Assembly (NCBI GenBank): GCA_012513545.1
Contig: JAAZCB010000885.1
Location: forward strand, 1-11,288
Source: Clostridiaceae bacterium
GTDB taxonomy: Bacteria; Bacillota_A; Clostridia; Acetivibrionales; Acetivibrionaceae
Length of the DNA stretch: 11,288 nucleotides
Direction of reading: 5' to 3'
Shown here: piece by piece, positions 1 to 7,108 of the stretch
How the letters are laid out: each line of letters begins with the position of its first letter
Numbering within the stretch: position 1 is the first letter of the stretch
Made by a program: the position numbers and the translations under genes
Notes under the pieces: generated by a model
Databases searched by the model: none
Seen by the model: only the letters and a program-made list of their open reading frames with translations
Told to the model about the DNA's origin: nothing

Positions 1-534
1 AGCAGGGGAAGTGTCATCCCCACCTTTTTGAAACAGATCGAAAGAGGCGGGCCGGTCACCGTCACCCACCCGTCCATGACCCGTTACTTCATGACCATCC
101 CGGAAGCAGTGGCCCTGGTCATCCAGGCCGGAGCACTTGCTGAAGGCGGGGAGATCTTCGTCCTGGACATGGGGGAACCGGTGAAGATCACAGACCTGGC
201 CCGGGACCTGATCACCATCTCCGGGTATCAGCCGGATAAAGAGATCATGATCGAGTACACCGGCGTGCGCCCGGGAGAAAAACTCTATGAGGAACTGTTC
301 ACTGACCCGGAAGGCATGCAGGCCACCAAACACGAGAGGATCTTCATCTCCCAGAAGCAGTTGGATGAGAAGTATGAAGGCATCATAAATACTGTAAACA
401 TCTTAAGCCAGAAGCCCGTCAACAACTACAAGGAGATCATCAAGCTGGTCTCCACCCTGGTCCCCGAATACCAGCGGCCGCTGACGGAAGTGAATGAAGA
501 GATAGCAATAACAGAGGAAAGAAAAATAATGTAG
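1..534 (+). CDS. CapD/FlaA1/PglF-type nucleotide-sugar 4,6-dehydratase/epimerase, C-terminal part (5' partial)
   Basis: The reading frame is open from base 1, so the gene starts before the window. The TTG at 28 is an internal Leu codon, not a start: the residues before it (SRGSVIPTF) match the family's conserved stretch. 177 residues are visible. Family landmarks are [10 protein letters not shown] at visible residues 27-36 and [11 protein letters not shown] at 90-100, both typical of the C-terminal substrate-binding half of CapD/FlaA1/PglF short-chain dehydrogenases. The NAD-binding glycine motif, catalytic residues and any N-terminal membrane segments lie upstream and cannot be checked. Known members convert UDP-GlcNAc to 4-keto-6-deoxy sugars (dehydratase, some with epimerisation), feeding bacillosamine, FucNAc or QuiNAc synthesis. 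Which product is made here is open. The gene is clearly richer in G+C than all genes that follow (37 of 60 bases in 61-120). Confidence 0.9.
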   Translation, partial: SRGSVIPTFLKQIERGGPVTVTHPSMTRYFMTIPEAVALVIQAGALAEGGEIFVLDMGEPVKITDLARDLITISGYQPDKEIMIEYTGVRPGEKLYEELFTDPEGMQATKHERIFISQKQLDEKYEGIINTVNILSQKPVNNYKEIIKLVSTLVPEYQRPLTEVNEEIAITEERKIM

Positions 535-672
535 GGGCTGATAGTATCTGCCCGCGAAGACGTAGGGGTGTGTGACATGGGGTCTGTCCCTGCTGTTGCA
601 GCCCGTAGGGATGACACAGAGGGACTGTCCCCTGTGTCACACTAAAGATACATATAATAAGGAAGCAAAACG
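535..672. other. Non-coding gap marking a base-composition boundary
   Basis: This 138-base gap is the longest in the window. Most of it is the inverted repeat at 570-642. The last 30 bases are A+T-rich and hold the ribosome binding site GGAAG (661-665) of the next gene. TATAAT occurs at 653-658 but lies too close to that ribosome binding site to be its promoter. No small gene is supported: the two minus-strand ORFs crossing this gap look like by-products of the repeat and the neighbouring gene. Confidence 0.7.
570..642. repeat. REP-like palindromic inverted repeat between the dehydratase gene and the A+T-rich cluster
   Basis: Two related units face each other. The outer ends GTGTGACA (570-577) and TGTCACAC (635-642) are perfect reverse complements, and the arms stay roughly three-quarters similar inward with small gaps. 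The right unit is itself a near-perfect palindrome: TGACACAG (612-619) pairs with CTGTGTCA (632-639) and GGGAC (621-625) with GTCCC (627-631), with only A620 unpaired. The left unit is a decayed version. From memory, GTGACACAGGGGACAG-like elements are scattered between genes in many clostridial genomes and are associated with REP-associated IS200-like (TnpA-REP/RAYT) transposases. No transposase is present here. There is no T-run after the hairpin, so it is not a standard intrinsic terminator, though it could affect mRNA ends. Confidence 0.65.
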
Positions 673-1269
673 ATGTCATACATAAAAATCAAACATATAA
701 CTGACTTTATACTATCCTTTTTAGCTCTGTTGATTCTTTGGCCGTTTCTTTTATTGATTGCTTTGTTAATAAAACTTGATTCCAAAGGACCGGCGTTGTT
801 TACTCAGCAAAGAATCGGTTATAAAGGCAAGGTATTTAAAATTTATAAATTTCGATCCATGGTAGAAGGAGCAGAAAAAGGCGGAGTATATTCGCAAAAA
901 GGTGATGCACGAGTTACCAGGATTGGCGCTTTTATCAGAAAAACAAGCATTGATGAGCTGCCACAACTTTTAAACATATTAAAAGGAGAAATGAGCTTGA
1001 TTGGACCCAGACCACCGCTTACATATCATCCGTGGCCTTGGGAGAAATACAGTGAAGAACAAAAAAGGAGATTTGACGTAAGACCTGGAGTCACTGGATG
1101 GGCGCAAATAAACGGAAGAAAAGAGCCGCCATGGGATGAAAGGATCATTTTAGATCTTGAATATGTAGACAACCTTTCATTTCTACTGGATATTAAGATT
1201 TTTTTCAAGACCATAATCAAGGTCTTAAGTATGCAAGACAATTTTAATACTTCAGAAACAGTAAAGTGA
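673..1269 (+). CDS. Undecaprenyl-phosphate sugar-phosphate transferase (small PglC-type bacterial sugar transferase)
   Basis: This 198-residue protein is a monotopic phosphoglycosyl transferase, which moves a sugar 1-phosphate from a UDP-sugar to undecaprenyl phosphate at the inner membrane face and so starts repeat-unit assembly. Visible landmarks: one hydrophobic N-terminal segment (about 11-34) with an internal Pro24, expected to be a re-entrant helix; QQRIGYKGKVFKIYKFRSM at 45-63; the catalytic Asp-Glu pair D94-E95 in SIDELPQLLN; GPRPPL at 111-116; RPGVTGWAQINGR at 137-149. Length fits the short PglC-like form rather than the long WbaP/WcaJ form with extra N-terminal helices. GGAAG at 661-665 sits 7 bases before the ATG. 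The sugar cannot be read from sequence; a PglF-like gene upstream makes a 6-deoxy (di)N-acetyl sugar plausible. Confidence 0.93.
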   Translation: MSYIKIKHITDFILSFLALLILWPFLLLIALLIKLDSKGPALFTQQRIGYKGKVFKIYKFRSMVEGAEKGGVYSQKGDARVTRIGAFIRKTSIDELPQLLNILKGEMSLIGPRPPLTYHPWPWEKYSEEQKRRFDVRPGVTGWAQINGRKEPPWDERIILDLEYVDNLSFLLDIKIFFKTIIKVLSMQDNFNTSETVK

Positions 1270-1300
1270 AGTTGCAGCAAACAAACTCCAAGATAATCAA

Positions 1301-1308
1301 GGGGGTGA
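1301..1308 (+). promoter_or_regulatory. Strong ribosome binding site that fixes a TTG start
   Basis: GGGGGTGA lies 4 bases before TTG at 1313. The first in-frame ATG (1328) would be about 19 bases from it, so TTG is the better start for the aldolase gene. Confidence 0.7.
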
Positions 1309-1312
1309 TACT

Positions 1313-2131
1313 TTGGCTTTAAAACTTATGTATATCAGTAATGATGTAAATATTGCCAAGATTGCTCAGGAAAATGGTGTCGACAGAATCTTTATTGACC
1401 TTGAAATTCTGGGCAAAGAGGAAAGACAAGGCCACTTGGATACCGTCATTTCGAGACACAGAATTGAAGATATAAAAAAAATCAGGCCTGTATTAAACAA
1501 AACAAAACTATTGGTACGAGTAAATCCAATATATAAGGGATCAAAGTCTGAAATAAGAACAGTTATTGAGTGCGGAGCAGATATTGTAATGCTTCCCTTT
1601 TTTAAAAGTAAATCAGAGGTGCAGAAATTCATTGAGTATATAGATGACCGGGCTCAAAGCTGCTTGCTGCTAGAAACACCTGAAGCTGTAAACTGCATTG
1701 ATGAGATACTAAAAATTGATGGAATAGATGAAATACATATCGGCCTGAACGATTTGCACCTGGGATATAAAAAGAAGTTCATGTTCGAACTACTTGCAGA
1801 TGGGACTGTTGAAAAAATATGCAGGAAAATCCATGAAAAAAATATACCATATGGTTTTGGTGGTATTGCCAGACTTGGGAAAGGGATGCTTCCCGCAGAA
1901 CTCGTAATAGCGGAACATTACCGAATAGGATCTTCAATGGCTATACTGTCGAGAAGTTTTTGTAATTTAGATAACTATGAAAACCTCAATGAAGCCAAAG
2001 ATATCATTAGCGAAGGAGTAAGAGAGATCCGGGAATATGAAAACATATTGAAGCATAAAGATAAAGGGTTTTTCGAAAATAACAGATTATTAATACTGGA
2101 TAGAGTTTTAAAGATAAAGCAAGCAGTATAA
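1313..2131 (+). CDS. HpcH/HpaI-type aldolase / citrate-lyase-family protein
   Basis: This 272-residue protein looks like a single TIM-barrel domain of the HpcH/HpaI class II aldolases, which use a divalent metal to join or split a 2-oxo acid (usually pyruvate) and an aldehyde. Matches to the family: Arg69 in LLVRVNP (substrate-binding Arg), ECGADIVMLPFF at 86-97, the metal ligands Glu121 in LLLETPEA and Asp147 in IGLNDL, and FGGIARLG at 182-189. One difference stands out: where HpaI enzymes have Asp-x-Glu-His with a catalytic His, this protein reads IDLEILG (28-34), with Ile in the His position. Substrate or reaction may therefore differ. It starts with TTG, 43 bases after the sugar transferase, and precedes a 2-hydroxyacid dehydrogenase, suggesting that its 2-oxo acid product is reduced next. 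The family is clear; the reaction is inferred. Confidence 0.85.
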   Translation: MALKLMYISNDVNIAKIAQENGVDRIFIDLEILGKEERQGHLDTVISRHRIEDIKKIRPVLNKTKLLVRVNPIYKGSKSEIRTVIECGADIVMLPFFKSKSEVQKFIEYIDDRAQSCLLLETPEAVNCIDEILKIDGIDEIHIGLNDLHLGYKKKFMFELLADGTVEKICRKIHEKNIPYGFGGIARLGKGMLPAELVIAEHYRIGSSMAILSRSFCNLDNYENLNEAKDIISEGVREIREYENILKHKDKGFFENNRLLILDRVLKIKQAV

Positions 2132-2163
2132 ACAATACTTAATCTATCAAGCAAGGAGACACC

Positions 2164-3111
2164 ATGAAACTTCTGCTGACCGGTGCTTTTAATTATAGCA
2201 ATAGCCAGATTAAAGCTATTAAATCATTAGGTTATGAAATAATTTTTGTCCAGGATGAAAGAATTCCATTAAATGAAACACTGACTCCTATGGAGATCGA
2301 GACGATTGAAGCTGCGGTTTGTAACGGCTTATTTCTGTTCAACGACATAGAGCAATTTAAAAACCTAAAGTTTATACAACTCACCAGCGCTGGAATGGAT
2401 AGAGTGCCACTAGATTATATTAAATCTCATGGTATTCAATTCGTTAGTGCCAGAGGGGTTTATAGTGTACCTATTGCAGAATGGGTAATACTCAAAATTC
2501 TTGAAATATATAAGAAGTCAAAACAGTTCTATCAAAATCAAAATGAACATAAATGGCAAAAACAAAGGGACTTATTGGAATTATCCGACAAGACAGCAGT
2601 TATTATTGGCTTTGGCAGTATTGGAGTTGAAATCGCTAAAAGACTAAAGGCATTTGGTGTTCGAGTATTAGCGGTTGATACAAGAGAAACCGGAAAAACA
2701 GAAGCAGATTTAATAGAAGAGCTCTTTTCTCCAGATGATTTGGAAATAGTTATAGCTCGGGGAGATATTATTATTTTAACAGCACCCCTTACAGAACAGA
2801 CGAATCATATGATCAATGCTAAAACAATTGGAATTATGAAGGATACTGCTGTACTTATTAATGTCTCGCGCGGTGGTCTAATTAATGAAGAAGATCTTAT
2901 TAATGCTCTGAATCACGGAAAATTTTTAGGTGTAGCATTAGATGTTTTTGAAAATGAACCGTTACCAAATGAAAACCCTTTATGGGATGTTGAGAGAGTA
3001 ATATTAACTCCACATAACTCTTTTGTATCAGATCAAGTTAATGCCAGGTTATTTAAAAAGATCATCAGCAACCTGGAACAATACATTTCGACTACACTAG
3101 GGGGACAATAA
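2164..3111 (+). CDS. D-isomer-specific 2-hydroxyacid dehydrogenase (NAD(P)-dependent)
   Basis: This 315-residue protein has the usual length and order of the D-2-hydroxyacid dehydrogenase family (phosphoglycerate, glycerate, hydroxypyruvate and D-lactate dehydrogenases), which interconvert 2-oxo and D-2-hydroxy acids in the cytoplasm. The substrate domain contributes residues 1-100 and the C-terminus. The Rossmann domain carries GFGSIG at 149-154 followed by Asp172, an acidic residue that suggests NAD over NADP. The catalytic triad is intact: Arg236 in VSRGG, Glu265 in DVFENEPLP, and His284 in TPHN. After the His comes NSF rather than the HIGG or HIAW common in phosphoglycerate dehydrogenases, so a different substrate is likely. 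ATG at 2164 has AAGGAG (2153-2158) 5 bases upstream. The next gene begins one base after its stop, which argues for a shared task. Serine biosynthesis is an alternative but fits this locus poorly. Confidence 0.88.
   Translation: MKLLLTGAFNYSNSQIKAIKSLGYEIIFVQDERIPLNETLTPMEIETIEAAVCNGLFLFNDIEQFKNLKFIQLTSAGMDRVPLDYIKSHGIQFVSARGVYSVPIAEWVILKILEIYKKSKQFYQNQNEHKWQKQRDLLELSDKTAVIIGFGSIGVEIAKRLKAFGVRVLAVDTRETGKTEADLIEELFSPDDLEIVIARGDIIILTAPLTEQTNHMINAKTIGIMKDTAVLINVSRGGLINEEDLINALNHGKFLGVALDVFENEPLPNENPLWDVERVILTPHNSFVSDQVNARLFKKIISNLEQYISTTLGGQ
3099..3105 (+). promoter_or_regulatory. Ribosome binding site for the TTG start of the asparagine-synthetase-like gene
   Basis: AGGGGGA inside the end of the dehydrogenase gene lies 7 bases before TTG at 3113. 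It supports tight coupling of the two genes and the non-ATG start. Confidence 0.6.
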
Positions 3112-3112
3112 T

Positions 3113-4723
3113 TTGTCTGATAAAACAGATGAAATAAAGAAAATATTGGAACGATATCCTCAGTATCAAGAAACGTTGTTTTGTCGTGGATATCTAATAA
3201 CCAGCAAAGCTATTGAAAACTTAAATGAGTACCCTTTTTTAAATAACTGGCAGATGAAACCGTTTGGTAGTTTAAAGGAGGGTATTCATATAAATATTTA
3301 TTATCACAAATGGCAGGATTGCTTTGTATATGAAGAGGACGGCATTACGATTGCTATGATAGGACACGCCTACAACCCTTTTGATATGAAATACCAAGAG
3401 ATTGAGATACTAAGAGACTGCCTGAAAGCTTATAAACAAGACAGAGAAGCATTCTTTGATAAGATCAGTGAGCTGACTGGTATACATTTAATTGTATTGA
3501 ATGATAAGGAGCGTTTGGTTTTTGTTCAGGATTGTGCCGGAATGAAATCATGCTATTTCGGTAAAGTAAGTGATGGTATTTATGTAAGTTCTCATCCGCA
3601 ATTAGTAGGAGACATCTGCCATTTGCAGACAGATCCTTTTGTTAAAAAACTTGTAAAATCTCGTTGCTATAACATAGGTAATAGGCATTTACCGGGTAAT
3701 TTGACACCCTTTAAGGAGTTGAAAAGGCTTGGTGGTAATACTTATACAGAGTACACAGGTGAGTTTAAAATTAAACGGTTTTACCCTGTTAAACCACATG
3801 ATGAAATTAAGAATCAAGAACAGTTTGATGAGACCATAGGAAAAATATTTAATATTATGCACCGGAACATTGAGCTGGCTGCAAAAAAGTGGGAGAGACC
3901 AGCTATTTCTTTATCAGGTGGTATTGATAGCAAAACAACGCTAGCTTGTGCTAATGGATTATACGATAAATTTAATTACTTTAGTTTTCATTGCAAGCCA
4001 CAAGAAATTGTGGACGCAAATGCAGCGCACAAAATTTGTGAAGAAATAGGTCTTAAACATACAATATATCCAATACCCGACAAAAATAACGAGGTAGAGG
4101 ATTTTGATGTTCTAAAGAGAGTTATCGATCATAATACATCTTACTTCAAGAATACAGCGGACCATGAAATTAGGAAGATGTTATTCTTATATCATTTGAA
4201 TGCTTTTGATATTGAGCTGAAATCGTGGGGGTCGGAAATAGCTAGAGTTTTCTTAGAGAGAAAATATCAAGTAATGATGCCTAAAAAATTGAACGAGAGG
4301 CATTTCAGTATATTTCAGACCAGGTACTTTCTGGCTCCTTCCTTATTAAGACAGTCTGATGTAACATACAGGGATTACATAAAGGAGATTGGGTTGGAGA
4401 AGCCCATCTATAACTTCGAGCATACAGATTTGTTCTATTGGGAAGTTCGAATGGGGGCATGGGGAACATCTGTGGTTTCATCTTTAGATTTTTGCCATAA
4501 TGTCACCATGCCTTTTAATAATCGGAAGCTGATTGAGCTATTTTTAACTTTTTCTCATGAAGACCGGAAGTCAGATAATGTACACAGAGCGGTTATAGCT
4601 TATGCAAATGAAAAGATAGCCAATATGCACATAGAAATACAAAACCAGTATTTCCACTCTTATCGTATTTGGCTTGAAAAATTGTATTACTACTATCGCA
4701 CGTTGTTATACAAGGAAAGATAA
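3113..4723 (+). CDS. Asparagine-synthetase-like ATP-dependent amide ligase without the glutaminase cysteine
   Basis: This 536-residue protein has the two-part layout of asparagine synthetase B. Residues about 60-225 resemble the N-terminal Ntn-hydrolase fold, and the synthetase domain follows with the ATP pyrophosphatase loop SLSGGIDS at 266-273. SWGSEIAR at 371-378 sits where AsnB proteins have a Gly-Glu-x-x-Asp-Glu-type motif. The protein starts MSDK, so the Cys that normally follows the initiator Met and releases ammonia from glutamine is missing. By analogy with beta-lactam synthetase, which has also lost that Cys, it may adenylate a carboxylate and join it to an amine other than ammonia. 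It starts one base after the dehydrogenase, so the hydroxy acid from the two preceding genes is an attractive substrate. No signal peptide or membrane helix is evident. An amide-forming role is inferred; other adenylate chemistry is possible. Confidence 0.82.
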   Translation: MSDKTDEIKKILERYPQYQETLFCRGYLITSKAIENLNEYPFLNNWQMKPFGSLKEGIHINIYYHKWQDCFVYEEDGITIAMIGHAYNPFDMKYQEIEILRDCLKAYKQDREAFFDKISELTGIHLIVLNDKERLVFVQDCAGMKSCYFGKVSDGIYVSSHPQLVGDICHLQTDPFVKKLVKSRCYNIGNRHLPGNLTPFKELKRLGGNTYTEYTGEFKIKRFYPVKPHDEIKNQEQFDETIGKIFNIMHRNIELAAKKWERPAISLSGGIDSKTTLACANGLYDKFNYFSFHCKPQEIVDANAAHKICEEIGLKHTIYPIPDKNNEVEDFDVLKRVIDHNTSYFKNTADHEIRKMLFLYHLNAFDIELKSWGSEIARVFLERKYQVMMPKKLNERHFSIFQTRYFLAPSLLRQSDVTYRDYIKEIGLEKPIYNFEHTDLFYWEVRMGAWGTSVVSSLDFCHNVTMPFNNRKLIELFLTFSHEDRKSDNVHRAVIAYANEKIANMHIEIQNQYFHSYRIWLEKLYYYYRTLLYKER

Positions 4724-4792
4724 TAGACTTCACTAATTTTGTATGAAAACCTTTGTACATAAGATCTAAAGTAAGTAGCGAGGTATATCCTT
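4724..4792. other. Short intergenic gap between the ligase gene and the glycosyltransferases
   Basis: This 69-base A+T-rich gap is the longest within the A+T-rich cluster. I see no hairpin followed by a T-run. TTGTAT (4739-4744) and TAAGAT (4760-4765) are only 15 bases apart and match promoter consensus weakly, so no promoter is called. The end of the gap holds the AGGT ribosome binding site for the next gene. Confidence 0.5.
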
Positions 4793-5899
4793 TTGAAATT
4801 TATATTAATCTCACCAAAAAACAGAACAGTCTACAACTTCAGAGGTGATCTGATAAAAGAAATTATATCTGAAGGTTATGAAGTAATAGTAACAGGTCCC
4901 AATAAAGACGAAATAGATAAAATCAATGATCTGGGAGTTCGATTTGAGCTGATTCCTTTAGATAAAAACGGTCTTAGTATCAAAGAAGATTTCAGGTATT
5001 TACTTTCATTAATAAAACTATTCAAAGAAGAAAAACCGGACATAACACTTGGATATACGATAAAACCAGTTATATATGGGTCTTTAGCTGCCAAGATAGC
5101 TGGAGTAAAAAATATTAACTCTATGGTGACCGGTGTAGGGTATGTTTTTACAGCCCAAACAAAAAAAGCGAAGATTATACGATTCATAGTAAGTATTTTA
5201 TATAAAATTGGATTTAAGTGTGCGAATACAGTCATTTTTCAAAACCCAGACGATTTAAACGAGTTTGTGGATCGCAAATTAGTACATCGAGAAAAATGCT
5301 GGTTGGTAAATGGTTCAGGTGTAAATATGGATAAATTTGCACTTGCACCTTTACCGGAAAAGCTTACATTTTTCATGTTATCAAGAGTTATGTACAGCAA
5401 AGGGATCAGAGAGTATTTGAATGCTGCCCAAGAAATAAAAAAAAGATACCCGGAAGTAAGGTTCATGCTGCTTGGAGCAGTTGAAGATATACAAGATTCT
5501 ATGCAAATGAATGACCTTAGAACCTACATAGATAACGGAATCATTGACTACTATGGTGAAACAGATGGTGTTGCCAGTTACTATAGGCAATGCTCAGTGT
5601 ATGTACTACCATCTTATAGAGAGGGAACACCCAGGACGGTTCTGGAAGCTATGGCGATGGGACGTCCCATAATAACTACGGATGCACCTGGATGCAGAGA
5701 AACCGTAGTAGATGGTGTTACTGGTTTTATTGTGCCGGTTCAAGACAGTGTTACTTTGGTTGAAAAATTGGAGTGGTTTATAACTAACCAAGAAGAAATC
5801 GGAAAAATGGGACAAGCAAGCTATCAACTTTGTCAGGATAAGTTTAATGTACAAAAGGTGAATGCAGATATGCTGAAGTATTTAAAGATACGAATATGA
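4793..5899 (+). CDS. Glycosyltransferase family 4 (PglA/CapM-like), probably adds the second sugar
   Basis: This 368-residue GT-B glycosyltransferase has an N-terminal domain opening with FILISPKNRTVYNFRGDLI (3-21), DITLGYTIKPVIYGSLAAKI (83-102) and a glycine-rich VTGVGYVF (112-119), typical of the PglA group that acts on lipid-pyrophosphate-linked acceptors. The C-terminal domain carries the nucleotide-sugar EX7E motif, Glu277 to Glu285 in EGTPRTVLE, then PGCRETV and GFIVP. No membrane segment is evident, and such enzymes work at the cytoplasmic membrane face. PglA adds GalNAc to lipid-linked bacillosamine, but related enzymes use other sugars, so the donor is not called. The start is TTG with AGGT (4781-4784) 8 bases upstream. 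A 69-base gap with no clear terminator or promoter separates it from the ligase gene, and the next gene follows after 13 bases. Confidence 0.9.
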   Translation: MKFILISPKNRTVYNFRGDLIKEIISEGYEVIVTGPNKDEIDKINDLGVRFELIPLDKNGLSIKEDFRYLLSLIKLFKEEKPDITLGYTIKPVIYGSLAAKIAGVKNINSMVTGVGYVFTAQTKKAKIIRFIVSILYKIGFKCANTVIFQNPDDLNEFVDRKLVHREKCWLVNGSGVNMDKFALAPLPEKLTFFMLSRVMYSKGIREYLNAAQEIKKRYPEVRFMLLGAVEDIQDSMQMNDLRTYIDNGIIDYYGETDGVASYYRQCSVYVLPSYREGTPRTVLEAMAMGRPIITTDAPGCRETVVDGVTGFIVPVQDSVTLVEKLEWFITNQEEIGKMGQASYQLCQDKFNVQKVNADMLKYLKIRI

Positions 5900-5912
5900 G
5901 GCGAGATATTAA

Positions 5913-7094
5913 ATGACAAAAGGAACAATAATCTATATTGGAGGATTTGAACTACCAGATAAGAATGCTGCGGCACACCGTGTTCTTAATAACGGTAAAA
6001 TATTAAGGAGTCTAGGTTATAGAGTTGTTTTTATTAGTGTAGATAATAATTTGAAATATGATAAGTCCGTATTGAAAACTAAAAAAGAAATTCAAGGATT
6101 TGATGTGTGGTTTGTTCCGTATCCTAAATTGTATAAACAATGGGTTGATTATCTATTTAATATTGATTCGTTTATAAAAGTGGCATTAAACTACACAGAT
6201 ATTAAAGCGGTAATTTGTTATAATTATCAATCTGTAGCTTTTATAAAAGTAATGAAATATTGCCGAAAAAGAAATATTAAAATTTTTGCGGACTGTACAG
6301 AGTGGCCTAGTAGATCTGTTGGACATCTATTATTTAGAATAATTAAATGTGTAGATACTTTTTTACGTATGCGAATCATCCATAAGAAATTGGATGGTAT
6401 CATCGTAATCAGTAAATACCTTGAAAACTACTATAAAAAAAGTGTTGAGGTTCTTAGAGTTCCTCCATTAGTAGATTTGGAGGAAGATAAATGGAGTCAA
6501 TCAGTTGATGAATTCGACGATGACATAATCCGTTTTGTGTATGCGGGAAGCCCAGGAAAACTTAAAGACAAGCTAAATCTTGTAATAGAAGCTCTATCTT
6601 CACTCCGAAATAATAGCAATTACTTGTTTTATATTATCGGAATCACCCAAGAACAATATTTGATGGATCACGAAGAACATAACAAGTTGTTAGAAGATTT
6701 AGGAGAAAAGATTATTTTTCTTGGCCAACAACCACATATAGACAGCTTGAAATATATAAAGATGGCTGATTTTAGTTTGTTCATCAGAGATGATACACGT
6801 TCGACACGGGCAGGATTTCCAACTAAATTCGTAGAGAGTGTAAGTTGTGGTACTCCAGTAATTACTTCCAAAAGCAGTGACCTGGAAGAATACATCGTAA
6901 ATGGGGAGAATGGGTTCTTCTTGAGAATTGATTCAACCGAAAAATTGAAAAAAGACATTGAGAAAATCCTGCTATTAAGTATATCAGATATAAAAAAAGT
7001 AAAAGACCAAGTTATTGATGTAGATACATTTAATTTCCATTTATATTTCAATCAATTTGCACATTTTTTTAATCAAGTAGGCCTAAATAGCTAG
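5913..7094 (+). CDS. GT-B glycosyltransferase (GT4-like), paralogue of the gene at 8202
   Basis: This 393-residue glycosyltransferase has an N-terminal Rossmann domain opening with IIYIGGFELPDKNAAAHRV (6-24), a central DCTEW (127-131), VISKYLENYY (165-174), RFVYAGSPGK (207-216) and the donor-binding region RAGFPTKFVESVSCGTPVI (299-317). In the EX7E position the first Glu is replaced by Ala300, while the second (Glu308) is kept. The same pattern and the same order of motifs occur in the protein at 8202-9413, so the two are divergent relatives by duplication or by separate recruitment from one family. No membrane segment is evident. The start ATG has AGGCGAG (5899-5905) upstream, overlapping the end of the preceding gene. 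It presumably adds one sugar to the lipid-linked repeat unit; donor and linkage are unknown. Confidence 0.87.
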   Translation: MTKGTIIYIGGFELPDKNAAAHRVLNNGKILRSLGYRVVFISVDNNLKYDKSVLKTKKEIQGFDVWFVPYPKLYKQWVDYLFNIDSFIKVALNYTDIKAVICYNYQSVAFIKVMKYCRKRNIKIFADCTEWPSRSVGHLLFRIIKCVDTFLRMRIIHKKLDGIIVISKYLENYYKKSVEVLRVPPLVDLEEDKWSQSVDEFDDDIIRFVYAGSPGKLKDKLNLVIEALSSLRNNSNYLFYIIGITQEQYLMDHEEHNKLLEDLGEKIIFLGQQPHIDSLKYIKMADFSLFIRDDTRSTRAGFPTKFVESVSCGTPVITSKSSDLEEYIVNGENGFFLRIDSTEKLKKDIEKILLLSISDIKKVKDQVIDVDTFNFHLYFNQFAHFFNQVGLNS

Positions 7095-7108
7095 AGGAAT
7101 AGAAAAAT

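Noticed and set aside
612..639. Hairpin as an intrinsic terminator after the dehydratase gene
   Set aside because: No T-run follows on the + strand, and the loop is a single base in a perfect palindrome, which fits a REP element better.
653..658. Perfect TATAAT as a -10 promoter element for the sugar transferase
   Set aside because: Transcription would begin at or inside the ribosome binding site at 661-665, and no fitting -35 element sits about 17 bases upstream.
426..679. Two overlapping minus-strand ORFs (426-617 and 440-679) across the dehydratase end and the repeat
   Set aside because: They cover the palindromic repeat and the reverse of a solid coding region, have low-complexity Ser/Thr- or Leu-rich translations and show no recognisable domain.
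3176..3187. An alternative start at TTG 3176 (Leu22) to give the ligase an N-terminal Cys
   Set aside because: It would put Cys at position 3 rather than 2, is not followed by the usual Gly-Ile, and lacks a ribosome binding site, whereas TTG 3113 has one.
4739..4765. Possible promoter (TTGTAT with TAAGAT) before the glycosyltransferase block
   Set aside because: The boxes match consensus weakly and are only 15 bases apart; such pairs are expected by chance in A+T-rich DNA.
4876..5854. Several minus-strand ORFs of 69-119 codons inside the glycosyltransferase gene at 4793
   Set aside because: They are fully antisense to a gene with clear family motifs, overlap each other and show no family features or plausible ribosome binding site.
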